This document shows positions 26,473-34,338 of a DNA stretch of 64,000 nucleotides, piece by piece. The translations under genes and the position numbers were made by a program. Under the pieces are notes generated by a model that was given only the letters and a program-made list of their open reading frames with translations, searched no databases and had not been told where the DNA came from. Numbering within the stretch: the first letter of the stretch is position 1; each line of letters begins with the position of its first letter. This stretch comes from CAVRIA01 sp963721115 (GTDB taxonomy: Bacteria > Desulfobacterota > Binatia > HRBIN30 > CADEER01), in NCBI GenBank assembly GCA_963721115.1, contig CAVRIA010000004.1, positions 62,001-126,000 on the forward strand, read 5' to 3'.

Positions 26473-27480
26473 ATGAGCTCCGTCTCCGTCGCCGCACCGC
26501 CTGCCGCGGCGCCTCGCTTCCACTCCGAGACGTTGGCTTATGCCGGGCTGTCGTTCTCCACCCTTGCCTGGGCGTCGGCGTTTATCGCCGGCAAGTTCGC
26601 CCTCGCCGAGATGACGCCGCTCGCCGTCGGCGCCTGGCGCTTCGCCGTCGCGGCGCTGGTGCTGGCTCCCTTCGCCCTGCGGCGCCGGCAGTGGCCGGTG
26701 CAGACCGGTGCCTGGGCTCCCCTCGCGCTGATGATGCTCTGCGGCGGAGTCGTCTACCCCTGGCTCTTCCTGGAAGCGCTGGCTCACACCAGCGCGACCA
26801 ATACCTCTCTGCTCATCGCCCTCAATCCGGCGCTGACGCTGCTCTTTTCCCCCGTGATCGGCGAGAGGCTCGATCGGCAGCGGCTGGTCGGCATCGGCAT
26901 TGCCCTCGCCGGTGCCGTGACCGTCATCACCCGCGGCGACCTCGCACACTTCGCGTCCCTGAACGCCTTCAATCACGGCGACCTGCTGGCGGTGCTCGCG
27001 GCCGCGACGTGGGCGACCTTCAACCTCGCCTCGCGGCGCGCGGTCGCGAGCTTCGCTCCGTCGCTCATCAACTTCGCGATCTTCGCGGCGGGCGGGACGG
27101 TGCTGTTCGCCCTCGGAGCCGGCGAGAGCCCCGTGCAGCAGGTGTTGCACGCCACGGCGTTCGCGGTCGGCGGCGTTCTCGTGATGGCGGTGATGTCGTC
27201 GGTGCTCGCCGGACAGTGCTTCCTGGTCGGCGTGCGTACGGTGGGCGTCAACCGCACCGTGGTCTTCGTCTATCTCGTCCCGGCTCTCACGGCGCTGCTC
27301 TCCGCGCTGCTGCTCGGCGAGCCCTTCTGCACGGCCCAGGCGGTCGGCGGCGCCGCGGTGCTCGGCGGCGTGTACTGGACGAATCGCAGCGGCCGTGCGC
27401 GATGGCGCGCCGCGAGGGACGTGAGCCTCTCCCGCGACCGGACGGCGGAGAATGGTCCTTCGTCGAGCGACGCCGGTTGA
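26473..27480 (+). CDS. EamA/DMT-family inner-membrane transporter
   Basis: 335 residues from ATG 26473. Ten hydrophobic helices arranged as two EamA repeats: the first begins YAGLSFSTLAWASAFIAGKF with AVGAWRFAVAALVLAPF and TSLLIALNPALTLLFSPV, the second begins GDLLAVLAAATWATFNLASR with VVFVYLVPALTALLSALLLGE. The WRF and Y-x-x-P-(A)-x-A patterns are typical. DMT/EamA proteins export amino acids or other small metabolites; the substrate cannot be predicted. Eighty bases separate it from xth on the same strand. It converges on the adenylate cyclase gene with 4 bp between stops. Confidence 0.92.
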   Translation: MSSVSVAAPPAAAPRFHSETLAYAGLSFSTLAWASAFIAGKFALAEMTPLAVGAWRFAVAALVLAPFALRRRQWPVQTGAWAPLALMMLCGGVVYPWLFLEALAHTSATNTSLLIALNPALTLLFSPVIGERLDRQRLVGIGIALAGAVTVITRGDLAHFASLNAFNHGDLLAVLAAATWATFNLASRRAVASFAPSLINFAIFAAGGTVLFALGAGESPVQQVLHATAFAVGGVLVMAVMSSVLAGQCFLVGVRTVGVNRTVVFVYLVPALTALLSALLLGEPFCTAQAVGGAAVLGGVYWTNRSGRARWRAARDVSLSRDRTAENGPSSSDAG

Positions 27481-27484
27481 GGGA

Positions 27485-28621
27485 TCAGCCGGGCTCCGGC
27501 AGGCGGCGGACGACGAACATCGGCGGCGGCGTGGGGAAGCCCTTGAGGGCGGCCACCCGATGCGGCTCGAAGAGGAACCCGGGAGCCGCGGCACGCTGGA
27601 CTTCGGCATCGACGACGACGGCGGCCGGTGGCGCAGCCCCCGCCAGGCGGGCGGCGATGTTCACCACCGTCCCCTGGTAGTCGCCGTTGAGGGCGACGAC
27701 GCTGCCCGCCGCCATCCCGACGCGTGCCGGCGGCAGGTCCGTATCGGCGGCGAACGCATCGAGGAGACTCAGGGCGAGCCCAACGGCGGCACTCGGATCC
27801 TCGGCGACGAACATGGCGCCGTCCCCCAGCAGCTTCACCAGGCGACCGCCGTGCGTGGTCACGACGTCTTCCACGACCGCCTCGAAGCGGCCCAGCAGAT
27901 CGGCGAGCTGGCGCGAGGACAGAGCGCGCGACAGCGCGGTGTAGCCGACCAGGTCGACGAAGCCGACCACCAGGGTGCGCTGGGTCGTGGCCCCCTCCGC
28001 ATCGAACGACCAGCGGCTGGAGGCCGTGGCCACGAGGTGACGGCGAAAGATCGCCGCCAGGGCTTCGATGAGCTGCGGAAGGAGCGCGTCGGCGAGATCG
28101 GCATAGTCCTCCACGAGGCGCGAGTATGGGCGGCCCTGCGCGTGCGCCCCAATCTCGAAACGCAAGCGGAAGGTATCGACGATGGCCTCCGCCAGGCGCG
28201 AGGTCGTCGCCCCCAGGATCCGAGCCAACGCGAGGGTCGCCTCCGAGCCGAAGATGTCGGCGGCCGTCGAGCCGATGAAGCGCAGCGCCTCGACGGCGTC
28301 GGGCGGCAGCGCCGGCGGATCCGGGCCCGGATCGGGCAGGCCGAACGCCCGCCACAGGCGAGCCGCGGTGTCGGTCGCCAGCCCGGCGGCGGCGGCGCCC
28401 TCGGCGAAGGGCACCGGCACGCCGTGCGACAGGGCGAGATCGAGCGCGAGACCGCCCAGCCGCTGCTGGCGCGCGGCCGCGACGAGCGCCGACGCGGAAA
28501 CCCCGTGCGCGACCAGATAGCGCAACAGCCGCAGGTGGTCCTCGGCATCCGGTGCGGTCGGATCGTAGATGCCGAGGCGCTGGAACTCGAGTCGATCCTG
28601 CTGCGAAGACCCGTCGCTCAT
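27485..28621 (-). CDS. Class III adenylate cyclase with N-terminal regulatory domain
   Basis: 378 residues from ATG 28621 (GAGGGGC upstream); an upstream in-frame start would only add a poor extension. The N-terminal ~190 residues resemble the helical regulatory domain of the mycobacterial Rv1264 type (HGVPVPFAEGAAAAGLATD, RLWRAFGLPDPG). The catalytic domain has both metal aspartates, VVGFVDLVGYT (Asp223) and KLLGDGAMF (Asp267, with the purine-selecting Lys before it), and GTVVNIAARL with the transition-state Asn and Arg. It should make cAMP from ATP in the cytoplasm. The Rv1264 domain senses pH in mycobacteria; whether this one does is unknown. A cyclic-nucleotide-binding protein is encoded at 37.8 kb. 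Confidence 0.9.
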   Translation of the reverse strand: MSDGSSQQDRLEFQRLGIYDPTAPDAEDHLRLLRYLVAHGVSASALVAAARQQRLGGLALDLALSHGVPVPFAEGAAAAGLATDTAARLWRAFGLPDPGPDPPALPPDAVEALRFIGSTAADIFGSEATLALARILGATTSRLAEAIVDTFRLRFEIGAHAQGRPYSRLVEDYADLADALLPQLIEALAAIFRRHLVATASSRWSFDAEGATTQRTLVVGFVDLVGYTALSRALSSRQLADLLGRFEAVVEDVVTTHGGRLVKLLGDGAMFVAEDPSAAVGLALSLLDAFAADTDLPPARVGMAAGSVVALNGDYQGTVVNIAARLAGAAPPAAVVVDAEVQRAAAPGFLFEPHRVAALKGFPTPPPMFVVRRLPEPG

Positions 28622-29264
28622 GGCCTGCCCCTCGTCCTTCCTGCCTGCGGTTGCGGCGCCTTGTCGATAGTACGTGCCGAGTGCAGTGCTCAAGCCCGAA
28701 ACGCGGCCGAGACGGCGGCAGCCGTCGCCGGCCGGCGCTGCGAAGCAGCCAAGCCGCCGTTGATGATATCGCTGCTCAGCTTGACTTATTGCTCATGGCC
28801 GGCCCCTCGTCACGTCGTGGAAGCTGACGTGGGACCGCACGCAGCTGCCCGTGCGCGCGGCGGAGAACGGCAACGCCCCGCGGGAGTCTTGTCGAAGGCT
28901 CGACTTTTCTCTGACCTCTCTTTGACTCGAGCTCGTCGAACGCGCCTATGCCGGCTTCACCGAGGGGTTCTCGGCGCCCGATCTGCGCAGAGCGACGGAG
29001 CCGCTCGGGTTGCCGCCGCGGTTGCGGTAAGAAAGGGGCCATGCCAAAGCTCCCCGACAGTGGTCGCCGTCCGCCCGAAGCCAAGGCAGACGGGCGTTCT
29101 TTGGAAACGCCAAGAGCTCTGTGCTTCGCGTATCGCGCGCGGCCGGCTTCGACGACATCGTCGAGGCGAACGAGACGCCGGATGAGTTCGCCAACCAGCG
29201 CTGATCCACGCCGGCGCCATCATCGAAGAGCTGGAGTAAAAAGGAATCAAGCGAAGGAGGAGCC
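28622..29264. other. Gene-poor region with decayed coding remnants, 643 bp
   Basis: No intact gene is supported. A remnant of an ATPase C-terminus lies at 28926-29030. A second rightward stretch near 29094-29199 reads AFFGNAKSSVLRVS then GFDDIVEANETPDEFANQR before a stop; one base out of frame it continues LIHAGAIIEELE to a TAA at 29237-29239. That looks like the tail of an unidentified broken gene. The ribosome site of the next gene (AAGGAGGAG) closes the region. Confidence 0.5.
28926..29030 (+). pseudogene. C-terminal remnant of an adenylate-cyclase/AAA-ATPase-TPR protein
   Basis: Between an in-frame TGA (28923) and TAA (29028-29030) the frame reads LELVERAYAGFTEGFSAPDL followed by RRATEPLGLPPRLR. 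The block YxxFTEGFxTxDLxxA is the usual C-terminal signature of the large cyclase-ATPase-TPR proteins (family knowledge). Nothing upstream in this frame is open, so only the tail remains. A truncated N-terminal copy of the same protein type is present at 42-43 kb. Confidence 0.55.
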
Positions 29265-29747
29265 ATGGACAGGAGACCGTTGCGGTGTGCTCGGATCGCT
29301 CTGGTGGCGATCGCAATGACGGTCGGGGTCGCGCAGGCATCGCGCGCCGACGACGGGGGCGTGGCGAAGGCCACGGCGCAATTCTACATCGCGCTGAACG
29401 CGATGTTCGCCGGCGATGTCGCGCCGATGGAGGCGGTGTGGTCACACGCCGCCGACGTCACGTACCTGCCACCCGACGGCAGCTTGCTGGTCGGCTGGCA
29501 CGACGTGAGCGCCAGCTGGCGGAAGCAGGCATCGATGAAGCTCGGCGGTCACGTCGCGCCGGAGGACATACGGATGACGACGGGCGGAGATCTCGCCGTG
29601 GTGTGCAACTTCGAGAAGGGCGCCAACGCGAACGTGGGCGGAAAGGAGCAAACCGTCGCGATCCGCTCGAGCAAAGTCTTCCGCAAGGAGAACGGCGCCT
29701 GGAAGCTGATCAGCGACCACGCCGACCCGTTGCTCCTGCAGAAGTGA
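29265..29747 (+). CDS. Secreted SnoaL/DUF4440-like (NTF2-fold) protein
   Basis: 160 residues from ATG 29265 with AAGGAGGAG upstream. A signal peptide (RIALVAIAMTVGVAQASRA) precedes a ~120-residue NTF2-like domain: ATAQFYIALNAMFAGDVAPM, VWSHAADVTYLPPDGSLLVG, IRMTTGGDLAVVCNFEKGAN and the closing strand RKENGAWKLISDHADPLL are typical of SnoaL/DUF4440 proteins. These are small-molecule-binding or isomerase-type folds, and many members are periplasmic with unknown ligand. The next gene starts 2 bp after its stop, so the two form an operon. Confidence 0.85.
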   Translation: MDRRPLRCARIALVAIAMTVGVAQASRADDGGVAKATAQFYIALNAMFAGDVAPMEAVWSHAADVTYLPPDGSLLVGWHDVSASWRKQASMKLGGHVAPEDIRMTTGGDLAVVCNFEKGANANVGGKEQTVAIRSSKVFRKENGAWKLISDHADPLLLQK

Positions 29748-29749
29748 GC

Positions 29750-31129
29750 ATGCGTGCTCGGCGAGTATTTCTACTCACATCCGCGGTCGTCTTCGCGTGC
29801 GGCTGCGGCGATGGGGGCTCGAATGCCGCGCAGGTGACGCTGATCACCTCGGGCGGGCAGAGCGCCAACGCCGCCTTCGTGCGGCTCACCGGTTTCGACC
29901 AGGGCGGGCAGCCCGCCTTCGCCAGCCCGAACGAGGCGATCGGTCCGGAGGTGCGGTTTCGTGGCATTCCGGCAGACGTCGTGACCGTGGAGCTGGACTA
30001 TCTGGACACGTCCGGCGACGAGACGGCGACGTTCTCCACGTCCGTGGATCTCGCCGCGCCGGTCACCCTCGCCGATCCCCCCGCCGTCGATGCGATGGAC
30101 CCGGTCGTCACGTCGTTCGCCTTTCTGGGCTGCAACCGGATCGGCGACGGCGCTGGGGCCGACAATCTGCCGAGCACGGCCAACGTGGCCAACCTGGTAC
30201 AGGACTTCACCGAGATTCCGGACCCGGCGCAGCACACGCCGGTCCCCTCATCCCTGTTCTTCGTCGGCGACCTGGTGGTGAATCACGCCACCGGTACGGA
30301 GACGCTCCGCAGCCAGCTCGAAGGATGGAAGGCCGTGTACGACGGCTCGCCCCTCGCGACCAGTGCGGTGCAGCTGGTGACGGGGCCGGGAAACCACGAG
30401 ATGCTGGCGAAGGTCGAGCTCGACGGAAGCGAGGTCGAGGTCTCCAATCCGGCGGCGGGAGCGGTGTTCGCGTCGGAGATGGCCGACTTCATCCCAGCCG
30501 CCAACGGCCCGACACCGGACCCGCCGAACCCGGACGGCGTGCAGCGGGACGAGAGCCGGCTGTCGTTCAGCTTTCGGGAAGGGAATCGATTCTTCGTCCT
30601 GCTCGACACCGATACCTACGTCGGTGACGACTCGCCCGACGGCATCGGATACGTCCCTCTGCACTGGCTGCAGGACCAGCTCGCGCAGGCGCAGAACGAC
30701 CCGACGATCGCCCATGTGTTCGTGTTCGGCCACAAGCCGATCGTCGGGCAGGAAGGAGAGGGCGAGACGATCGCACCGTCGCAGCTCGAAGCGTTCACGT
30801 CGCTCCTCTGCGATCCCAGCGGCGCCGGCGCGCCGACCAAGGTGCGCGGCTACTTCTGTGCCCACGCCCACTACTGGCACTACGATGCGCTGCCGTGTCC
30901 GTCGTCGGACGGGCACCTCGACCAGGTCATCAACGGCAACGGCGGCACCAGCGTCGAGAACGACTTCTTCGAGCCGCCGCACGGCTTCTTCGGTTACTCG
31001 GTGGTCGGAGTGACCGGGAAGGGCCGCGTGATCCTGGAATCGTGGGGGCGCCCTGTCACCGATCCGGACGACGCGGCGCAGCAGGCCCGCTCGACGCTGC
31101 GGGAGCACCGGACCCTCTTCTCCGACTGA
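29750..31129 (+). CDS. Calcineurin-like metallophosphoesterase lipoprotein
   Basis: 459 residues from ATG 29750. The leader ends VVFACGCGDGG, giving a lipobox at Cys17 or Cys19. A ~90-residue beta-rich N-terminal domain is followed by a metallophosphoesterase domain: FFVGDLVVNH (metal GD), VTGPGNHEM (GNH), VFGHKPIVG (His) and YFCAHAHYWHYD (HxH-type). Two acidic inserts (PTPDPPNPDGVQRDES and VGDDSPDGIGYVP) lie between. It is probably attached to the outer membrane or in the periplasm and hydrolyses phosphate esters; the substrate is unknown. Cotranscribed with the upstream SnoaL-like gene. Confidence 0.88.
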   Translation: MRARRVFLLTSAVVFACGCGDGGSNAAQVTLITSGGQSANAAFVRLTGFDQGGQPAFASPNEAIGPEVRFRGIPADVVTVELDYLDTSGDETATFSTSVDLAAPVTLADPPAVDAMDPVVTSFAFLGCNRIGDGAGADNLPSTANVANLVQDFTEIPDPAQHTPVPSSLFFVGDLVVNHATGTETLRSQLEGWKAVYDGSPLATSAVQLVTGPGNHEMLAKVELDGSEVEVSNPAAGAVFASEMADFIPAANGPTPDPPNPDGVQRDESRLSFSFREGNRFFVLLDTDTYVGDDSPDGIGYVPLHWLQDQLAQAQNDPTIAHVFVFGHKPIVGQEGEGETIAPSQLEAFTSLLCDPSGAGAPTKVRGYFCAHAHYWHYDALPCPSSDGHLDQVINGNGGTSVENDFFEPPHGFFGYSVVGVTGKGRVILESWGRPVTDPDDAAQQARSTLREHRTLFSD

Positions 31130-31298
31130 GCGACGCGCCGCCGGAACGCGGTCGGGAAGCTGGCGGAGCGTCTCGGCGCGCCTTGCTCGGTTGTTGCCGC
31201 CTTCATCAGCAGCTCCTCCTGCAGGCCGCGATTGCTGTCCCGGGGGACGCGGGGCTAAAGGTTCTCGTGCCCCGGGGCGCGGAACGGATGGTGATTTC

Positions 31299-32051
31299 AT
31301 GAGCGACCCTCTCGGCAGCTTCGGCGTGGCCCTCGCGGTCGCGGTGCTGCTCGGGCTGCGCCACGCCACCGACCCCGATCACCTGACCGCGATCTCCACG
31401 TTGATTCTCGATCGCGGCAGGCGCGGGGCGCGGCGCGTCGGCGTCGTCGGCCTGGTGTGGGGCCTCGGGCACGGCCTGGCGCTGCTCGCTTTCGGCCTGC
31501 CGGTCGTCCTCGTCGGCGCCTATCTTCCGGAGAGCGCACACCGGGCGGCCGAAGCCGCGATCGGCGCGCTGATCGTCCTGCTCGCCGTGCGGCTGCTGAT
31601 GCGCTGGCGGCGCGGCGCGTTTCATTTTCATCCGCACAGCCACGGCGGAATCCGCCACGCCCATCCGCACGCGCACGAGCGCGCGCATCCCGACGGGCTC
31701 GAGCACCGCCACCAGCACCCGCACGCGGAGACCGTGGGCCGGTCGCTGCCCGCTGCCTTTCTGATCGGCTCCGTACACGGAATCGCCGGCTCGGCGGGCG
31801 CGGCCGTCCTGCTGATCGCGACCATCCCCGGACGCGTCGAAGCGGCGATCGCGCTGGCGTCGTTCGCGATCGCGACGGCGTTGTCGATGGGGCTCCTGTC
31901 GGCCGCCTTCGGTCACGCGCTGACTCGCGAGAGCATCGCTCGCCGGATGGGGACCTTCATCCCGGTGATCGGCGCCGCCAGCCTGCTCTTCGGCTTCTGG
32001 TACGGACTGACCGCGATGAGCGTCAACCTTCCGTTCGCGTTCGCCCCCTGA
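31299..32051 (+). CDS. Nickel/cobalt transporter, NicO/RcnA-UreH type
   Basis: 250 residues from ATG 31299. Helix II holds the NiCoT signature LRHATDPDHLTAISTLILD, and helix III-IV region has GLVWGLGHGLALLAFG. A long His-rich cytoplasmic-type loop follows (FHFHPHSHGG, RHAHPHAHERAHPDG, EHRHQHPHAE), then LIGSVHGIAGSAGAAVLL. About six transmembrane helices. Members import or export Ni2+/Co2+; the His-rich loop is commonest in efflux-type (RcnA-like) or metal-buffering members, so direction is undecided. It lies 169 bp after the phosphoesterase gene and probably has its own promoter. Confidence 0.92.
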   Translation: MSDPLGSFGVALAVAVLLGLRHATDPDHLTAISTLILDRGRRGARRVGVVGLVWGLGHGLALLAFGLPVVLVGAYLPESAHRAAEAAIGALIVLLAVRLLMRWRRGAFHFHPHSHGGIRHAHPHAHERAHPDGLEHRHQHPHAETVGRSLPAAFLIGSVHGIAGSAGAAVLLIATIPGRVEAAIALASFAIATALSMGLLSAAFGHALTRESIARRMGTFIPVIGAASLLFGFWYGLTAMSVNLPFAFAP

Positions 32052-32089
32052 TCCGAGCGGCGGAGCCCCAACCGCCCGGGCCGGGTTTT

Positions 32090-32163
32090 GGGTTGTTGGT
32101 TGCTGGGGCTGGTTGTTGGCTGTTGAAGCCCCCAACAACGCAACAACCAACAACTCAACAACC
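32090..32163. terminator. Imperfect inverted repeat, probable bidirectional terminator
   Basis: A left arm rich in GTTGTTGG (32090-32126) pairs with a right arm rich in CAACAACC (32131-32163), with a loop around AAGC. It sits between the convergent transporter and monooxygenase genes and covers the latter's stop codon. The right arm contains CAACAACCAACAACTCAACA, similar to the element at 24747-24829. There is no T-tract, so its terminator role is inferred. Confidence 0.45.
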
Positions 32164-33066
32164 CTGCTCCATCACGTCGCGCGCAAACCCTTGCATGGCG
32201 TCGATGTACTGGCGCCGCGTCTGGGCCGGGAAACCGACAGTGAGCCACGTCACGCCGAGCCCGTGCAGCTCGGCGATGCGCTGGCGCGCCTCGGCGGGAT
32301 CGAGCGAGCGCGAGCCGAGGGGAGCCAGCGAGTAGCAGATGTCGAGCGGCTGCTCTCGGCCTACGGTTGCGGCATGCTCGCGCGCCACGCCGATGCGTAC
32401 CGCCAGATCGTCGAGCGTCTCGATCGCCGGAGTGCGTGTGTGCGCCGACATCTGCGCCGTGTTGGGAAAAGGCACCCAACCGTCGCCGAGCTCGACCGCG
32501 CGGCGGATCGCGGCGCGGCTGTTTCCCCCCACCCAGATCGGCGGATGCGGCTGCTGCGCGGGACGGAAGCCCATCGAGTTGCCGATGGCCTTGAAGCCGC
32601 GCCCTTCGAAGTGCACGTCGTCGCCCGCCCACGCCCGCACGATCGCTCGGATCGCCTCGTCCGAAACCTCCTGACGCGCCTCGAAGTCGGCGCCGAGGGC
32701 GGCGAACTCGCCGCGCAGATAGCCGGCGGCGACGCCGAGGATGACGCGTCCCCCCGACAGGACGTCGAGGCTCAGCACCGCCTTCGCGGTCACGAACGGG
32801 TTTCGGTACGGCAGGACCAGAATGTGTGTCTGAACGCGCAGGCGCGAGGTCGCCGCCGCCGCGAACGACAGGGCGACGAACGGGTCGAGCGCGTGGTGCC
32901 CGCCGCCGTACAGCCAGCGGTGCGGCGGAAACGGGTGATCGGTCACGAAGCAGGCCGCGAAGCCAGCCTCCTCCGCCGCCCGCGCGATCTCGGCGACCGC
33001 CGCCTGGGTGACGAACTCCGCCGCGCGGTCGATCCGCTCCGTCGGCAGCGACACGGAGAACTTCAC
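32155..33066 (-). CDS. Luciferase-like (LLM class, probably F420-dependent) monooxygenase/oxidoreductase
   Basis: 303 residues from ATG 33066. The TIM-barrel LLM family is shown by EIARAAEEAGFAACFVTDHP, HHALDPFVALSFAAAATSRL, VLPYRNPFVTAKAVLSLD, SGGRVILGVAAGYLRGEF (flavin-binding GVGxGY-like), and PPIWVGGNSRAAIRRAVELG. The N-terminus MKFSVSLP and the R-x-P-x-x-AA layout match the 'TIGR03619-type' F420-dependent subgroup, though F420 use cannot be proven from sequence. Function: reduction or oxygenation of an unknown, often xenobiotic or lipid-like substrate. Convergent with the Ni/Co transporter gene. Confidence 0.88.
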   Translation of the reverse strand: MKFSVSLPTERIDRAAEFVTQAAVAEIARAAEEAGFAACFVTDHPFPPHRWLYGGGHHALDPFVALSFAAAATSRLRVQTHILVLPYRNPFVTAKAVLSLDVLSGGRVILGVAAGYLRGEFAALGADFEARQEVSDEAIRAIVRAWAGDDVHFEGRGFKAIGNSMGFRPAQQPHPPIWVGGNSRAAIRRAVELGDGWVPFPNTAQMSAHTRTPAIETLDDLAVRIGVAREHAATVGREQPLDICYSLAPLGSRSLDPAEARQRIAELHGLGVTWLTVGFPAQTRRQYIDAMQGFARDVMEQGC

Positions 33067-33303
33067 GCGCCGGCCTCCGCGCCGTCGGCACGTGCCGTTT
33101 CCGTATTGCTCGAGTGGTGGGCCTTCCGACGCATTCCCGCAGCGTGGTAACAGGGCCTCCTCGAAACCTCAACTCGCTCGACGGCGCAAGGGCAATGGTG
33201 GCCGTCGGGAGCGGGCGAGCAACGGGGGGAGCCGGGATCGCCAAGCGCGCGCCGCGGTTGGCGTTCGGAAGCCGTGGTTCGGCTGTGCTAAGCAATTGGC
33301 GGG

Positions 33304-33804
33304 ATGCACGACGATCTCGGCCAAGAGCTTCGCCGGATGGCTGACCTGTACGCAAACCTCCTCGAGAAGCATCTGGGCGTGAGGCTCGTGTCCGTCGTTC
33401 TGTACGGATCCGTGGCGCGCGGAGACGCCACTCGGACCTCGGACATCGATCTCCTCATCGTCGCCGAAGACCTCCCCAAGGGGCACTTCGCCCGCAAGCG
33501 GCTCCTCGAAGCCGCCGATCGCGCCTTCGAGCCGGCCCTGCTGCGTGCGGAAGAGAAGGGGATCGAGACGCATTTGGCGCGAATCGTTCGCACGCCGGAG
33601 GAGGCTGCACGGACGATCCCGCTCTATCTGGACATGACCGAAGACGCGATCCTGCTCTTCGACCGTGACGGGTTCTTTGCCAGGGTACTCGACCGCGTAC
33701 GCGCCGCGCTCCGTCGTCTCGGCTCGCGGCGGGTGCGCATGGGAAAGACCTGGTACTGGGACCTGAAACCGGACTTCAGGCCGGGCGACGTGATCGAGAT
33801 ATGA
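33304..33804 (+). CDS. MNT-type nucleotidyltransferase (antitoxin-like partner of HEPN protein)
   Basis: 166 residues from ATG 33304. The minimal nucleotidyltransferase signature VVLYGSVARGDATRTSDIDLLIVAED contains GS followed by DxD and lies at residues ~32-57. The rest is helical with an Arg-rich stretch (RVRAALRRLGSRRVRMG) and ends KTWYWDLKPDFRPGDVIEI. It overlaps the following HEPN gene by 4 bp (ATGA). In known MNT/HEPN pairs the nucleotidyltransferase neutralises the HEPN ribonuclease by AMPylation. This larger variant is common in thermophiles and Desulfobacterota-like genomes and is less studied. Confidence 0.87.
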   Translation: MHDDLGQELRRMADLYANLLEKHLGVRLVSVVLYGSVARGDATRTSDIDLLIVAEDLPKGHFARKRLLEAADRAFEPALLRAEEKGIETHLARIVRTPEEAARTIPLYLDMTEDAILLFDRDGFFARVLDRVRAALRRLGSRRVRMGKTWYWDLKPDFRPGDVIEI

Positions 33805-34241
33805 CGTCCGAGGAGATGGCGCGCAGCCACCTGCGCCGGGCCGCCACGGTCTTGCGGGAGGCGGGACGGCTTTACGAAGAGGGGGCGTGGAACCTCGTCG
33901 TGCGCCGCTGTCAGGAGGCCGTCGAGCTTGCCCTCAAAGGAATTCTCCGCAGCATCGGCGCGGAGGTCCCGAAGGTTCACGACGTGAGCGGGGCCCTGCG
34001 GCGCAATGTCGACCGCCTACCCGCCAGGCTTGCGGCCGCAATCGACACGCTCGTCTCAACTTCTAGGCACCTTCGCGAGGAACGAGAAGTGGCGTTCTAC
34101 GGCGACGAGGAAACGGACACCGACGCGGAATCACTCTTCTCTCGCGCAGACGCCGACGACGCGCTGGCGAAGGCGAGAGCCGTTCTGAGGCTCTGCTCCG
34201 CGAGCGCGCCACGGACGAAGCAGCGGCAGAAGAAGAAGTGA
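33801..34241 (+). CDS. HEPN-domain protein (partner of MNT nucleotidyltransferase)
   Basis: 146 residues, start overlapping the MNT stop. The HEPN helical bundle is recognisable: SHLRRAATVLREAGRLYEEG, then LVVRRCQEAVELALKGILRS and PKVHDVSGAL, the pattern xAxxxxxxAVExxLKAxLxxxG...HxL. A clear R-x4-6-H ribonuclease motif, which defines active HEPN toxins, is not evident, so this may be a binding-type or inactive HEPN. The C-terminus is strongly basic (KQRQKKK). The pair could be a toxin-antitoxin or regulatory module; only the domain assignment is firm. Confidence 0.85.
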   Translation: MTSEEMARSHLRRAATVLREAGRLYEEGAWNLVVRRCQEAVELALKGILRSIGAEVPKVHDVSGALRRNVDRLPARLAAAIDTLVSTSRHLREEREVAFYGDEETDTDAESLFSRADADDALAKARAVLRLCSASAPRTKQRQKKK

Positions 34242-34338
34242 GCAAGTGCTTGCGTGGAGCACCAAAGTCCGCCCGCAGGAGGGACCCCGCTTTGCAGTCG
34301 ACTGCGAATCCTCGATCTCGTGCCCGACCGCAGATTCC

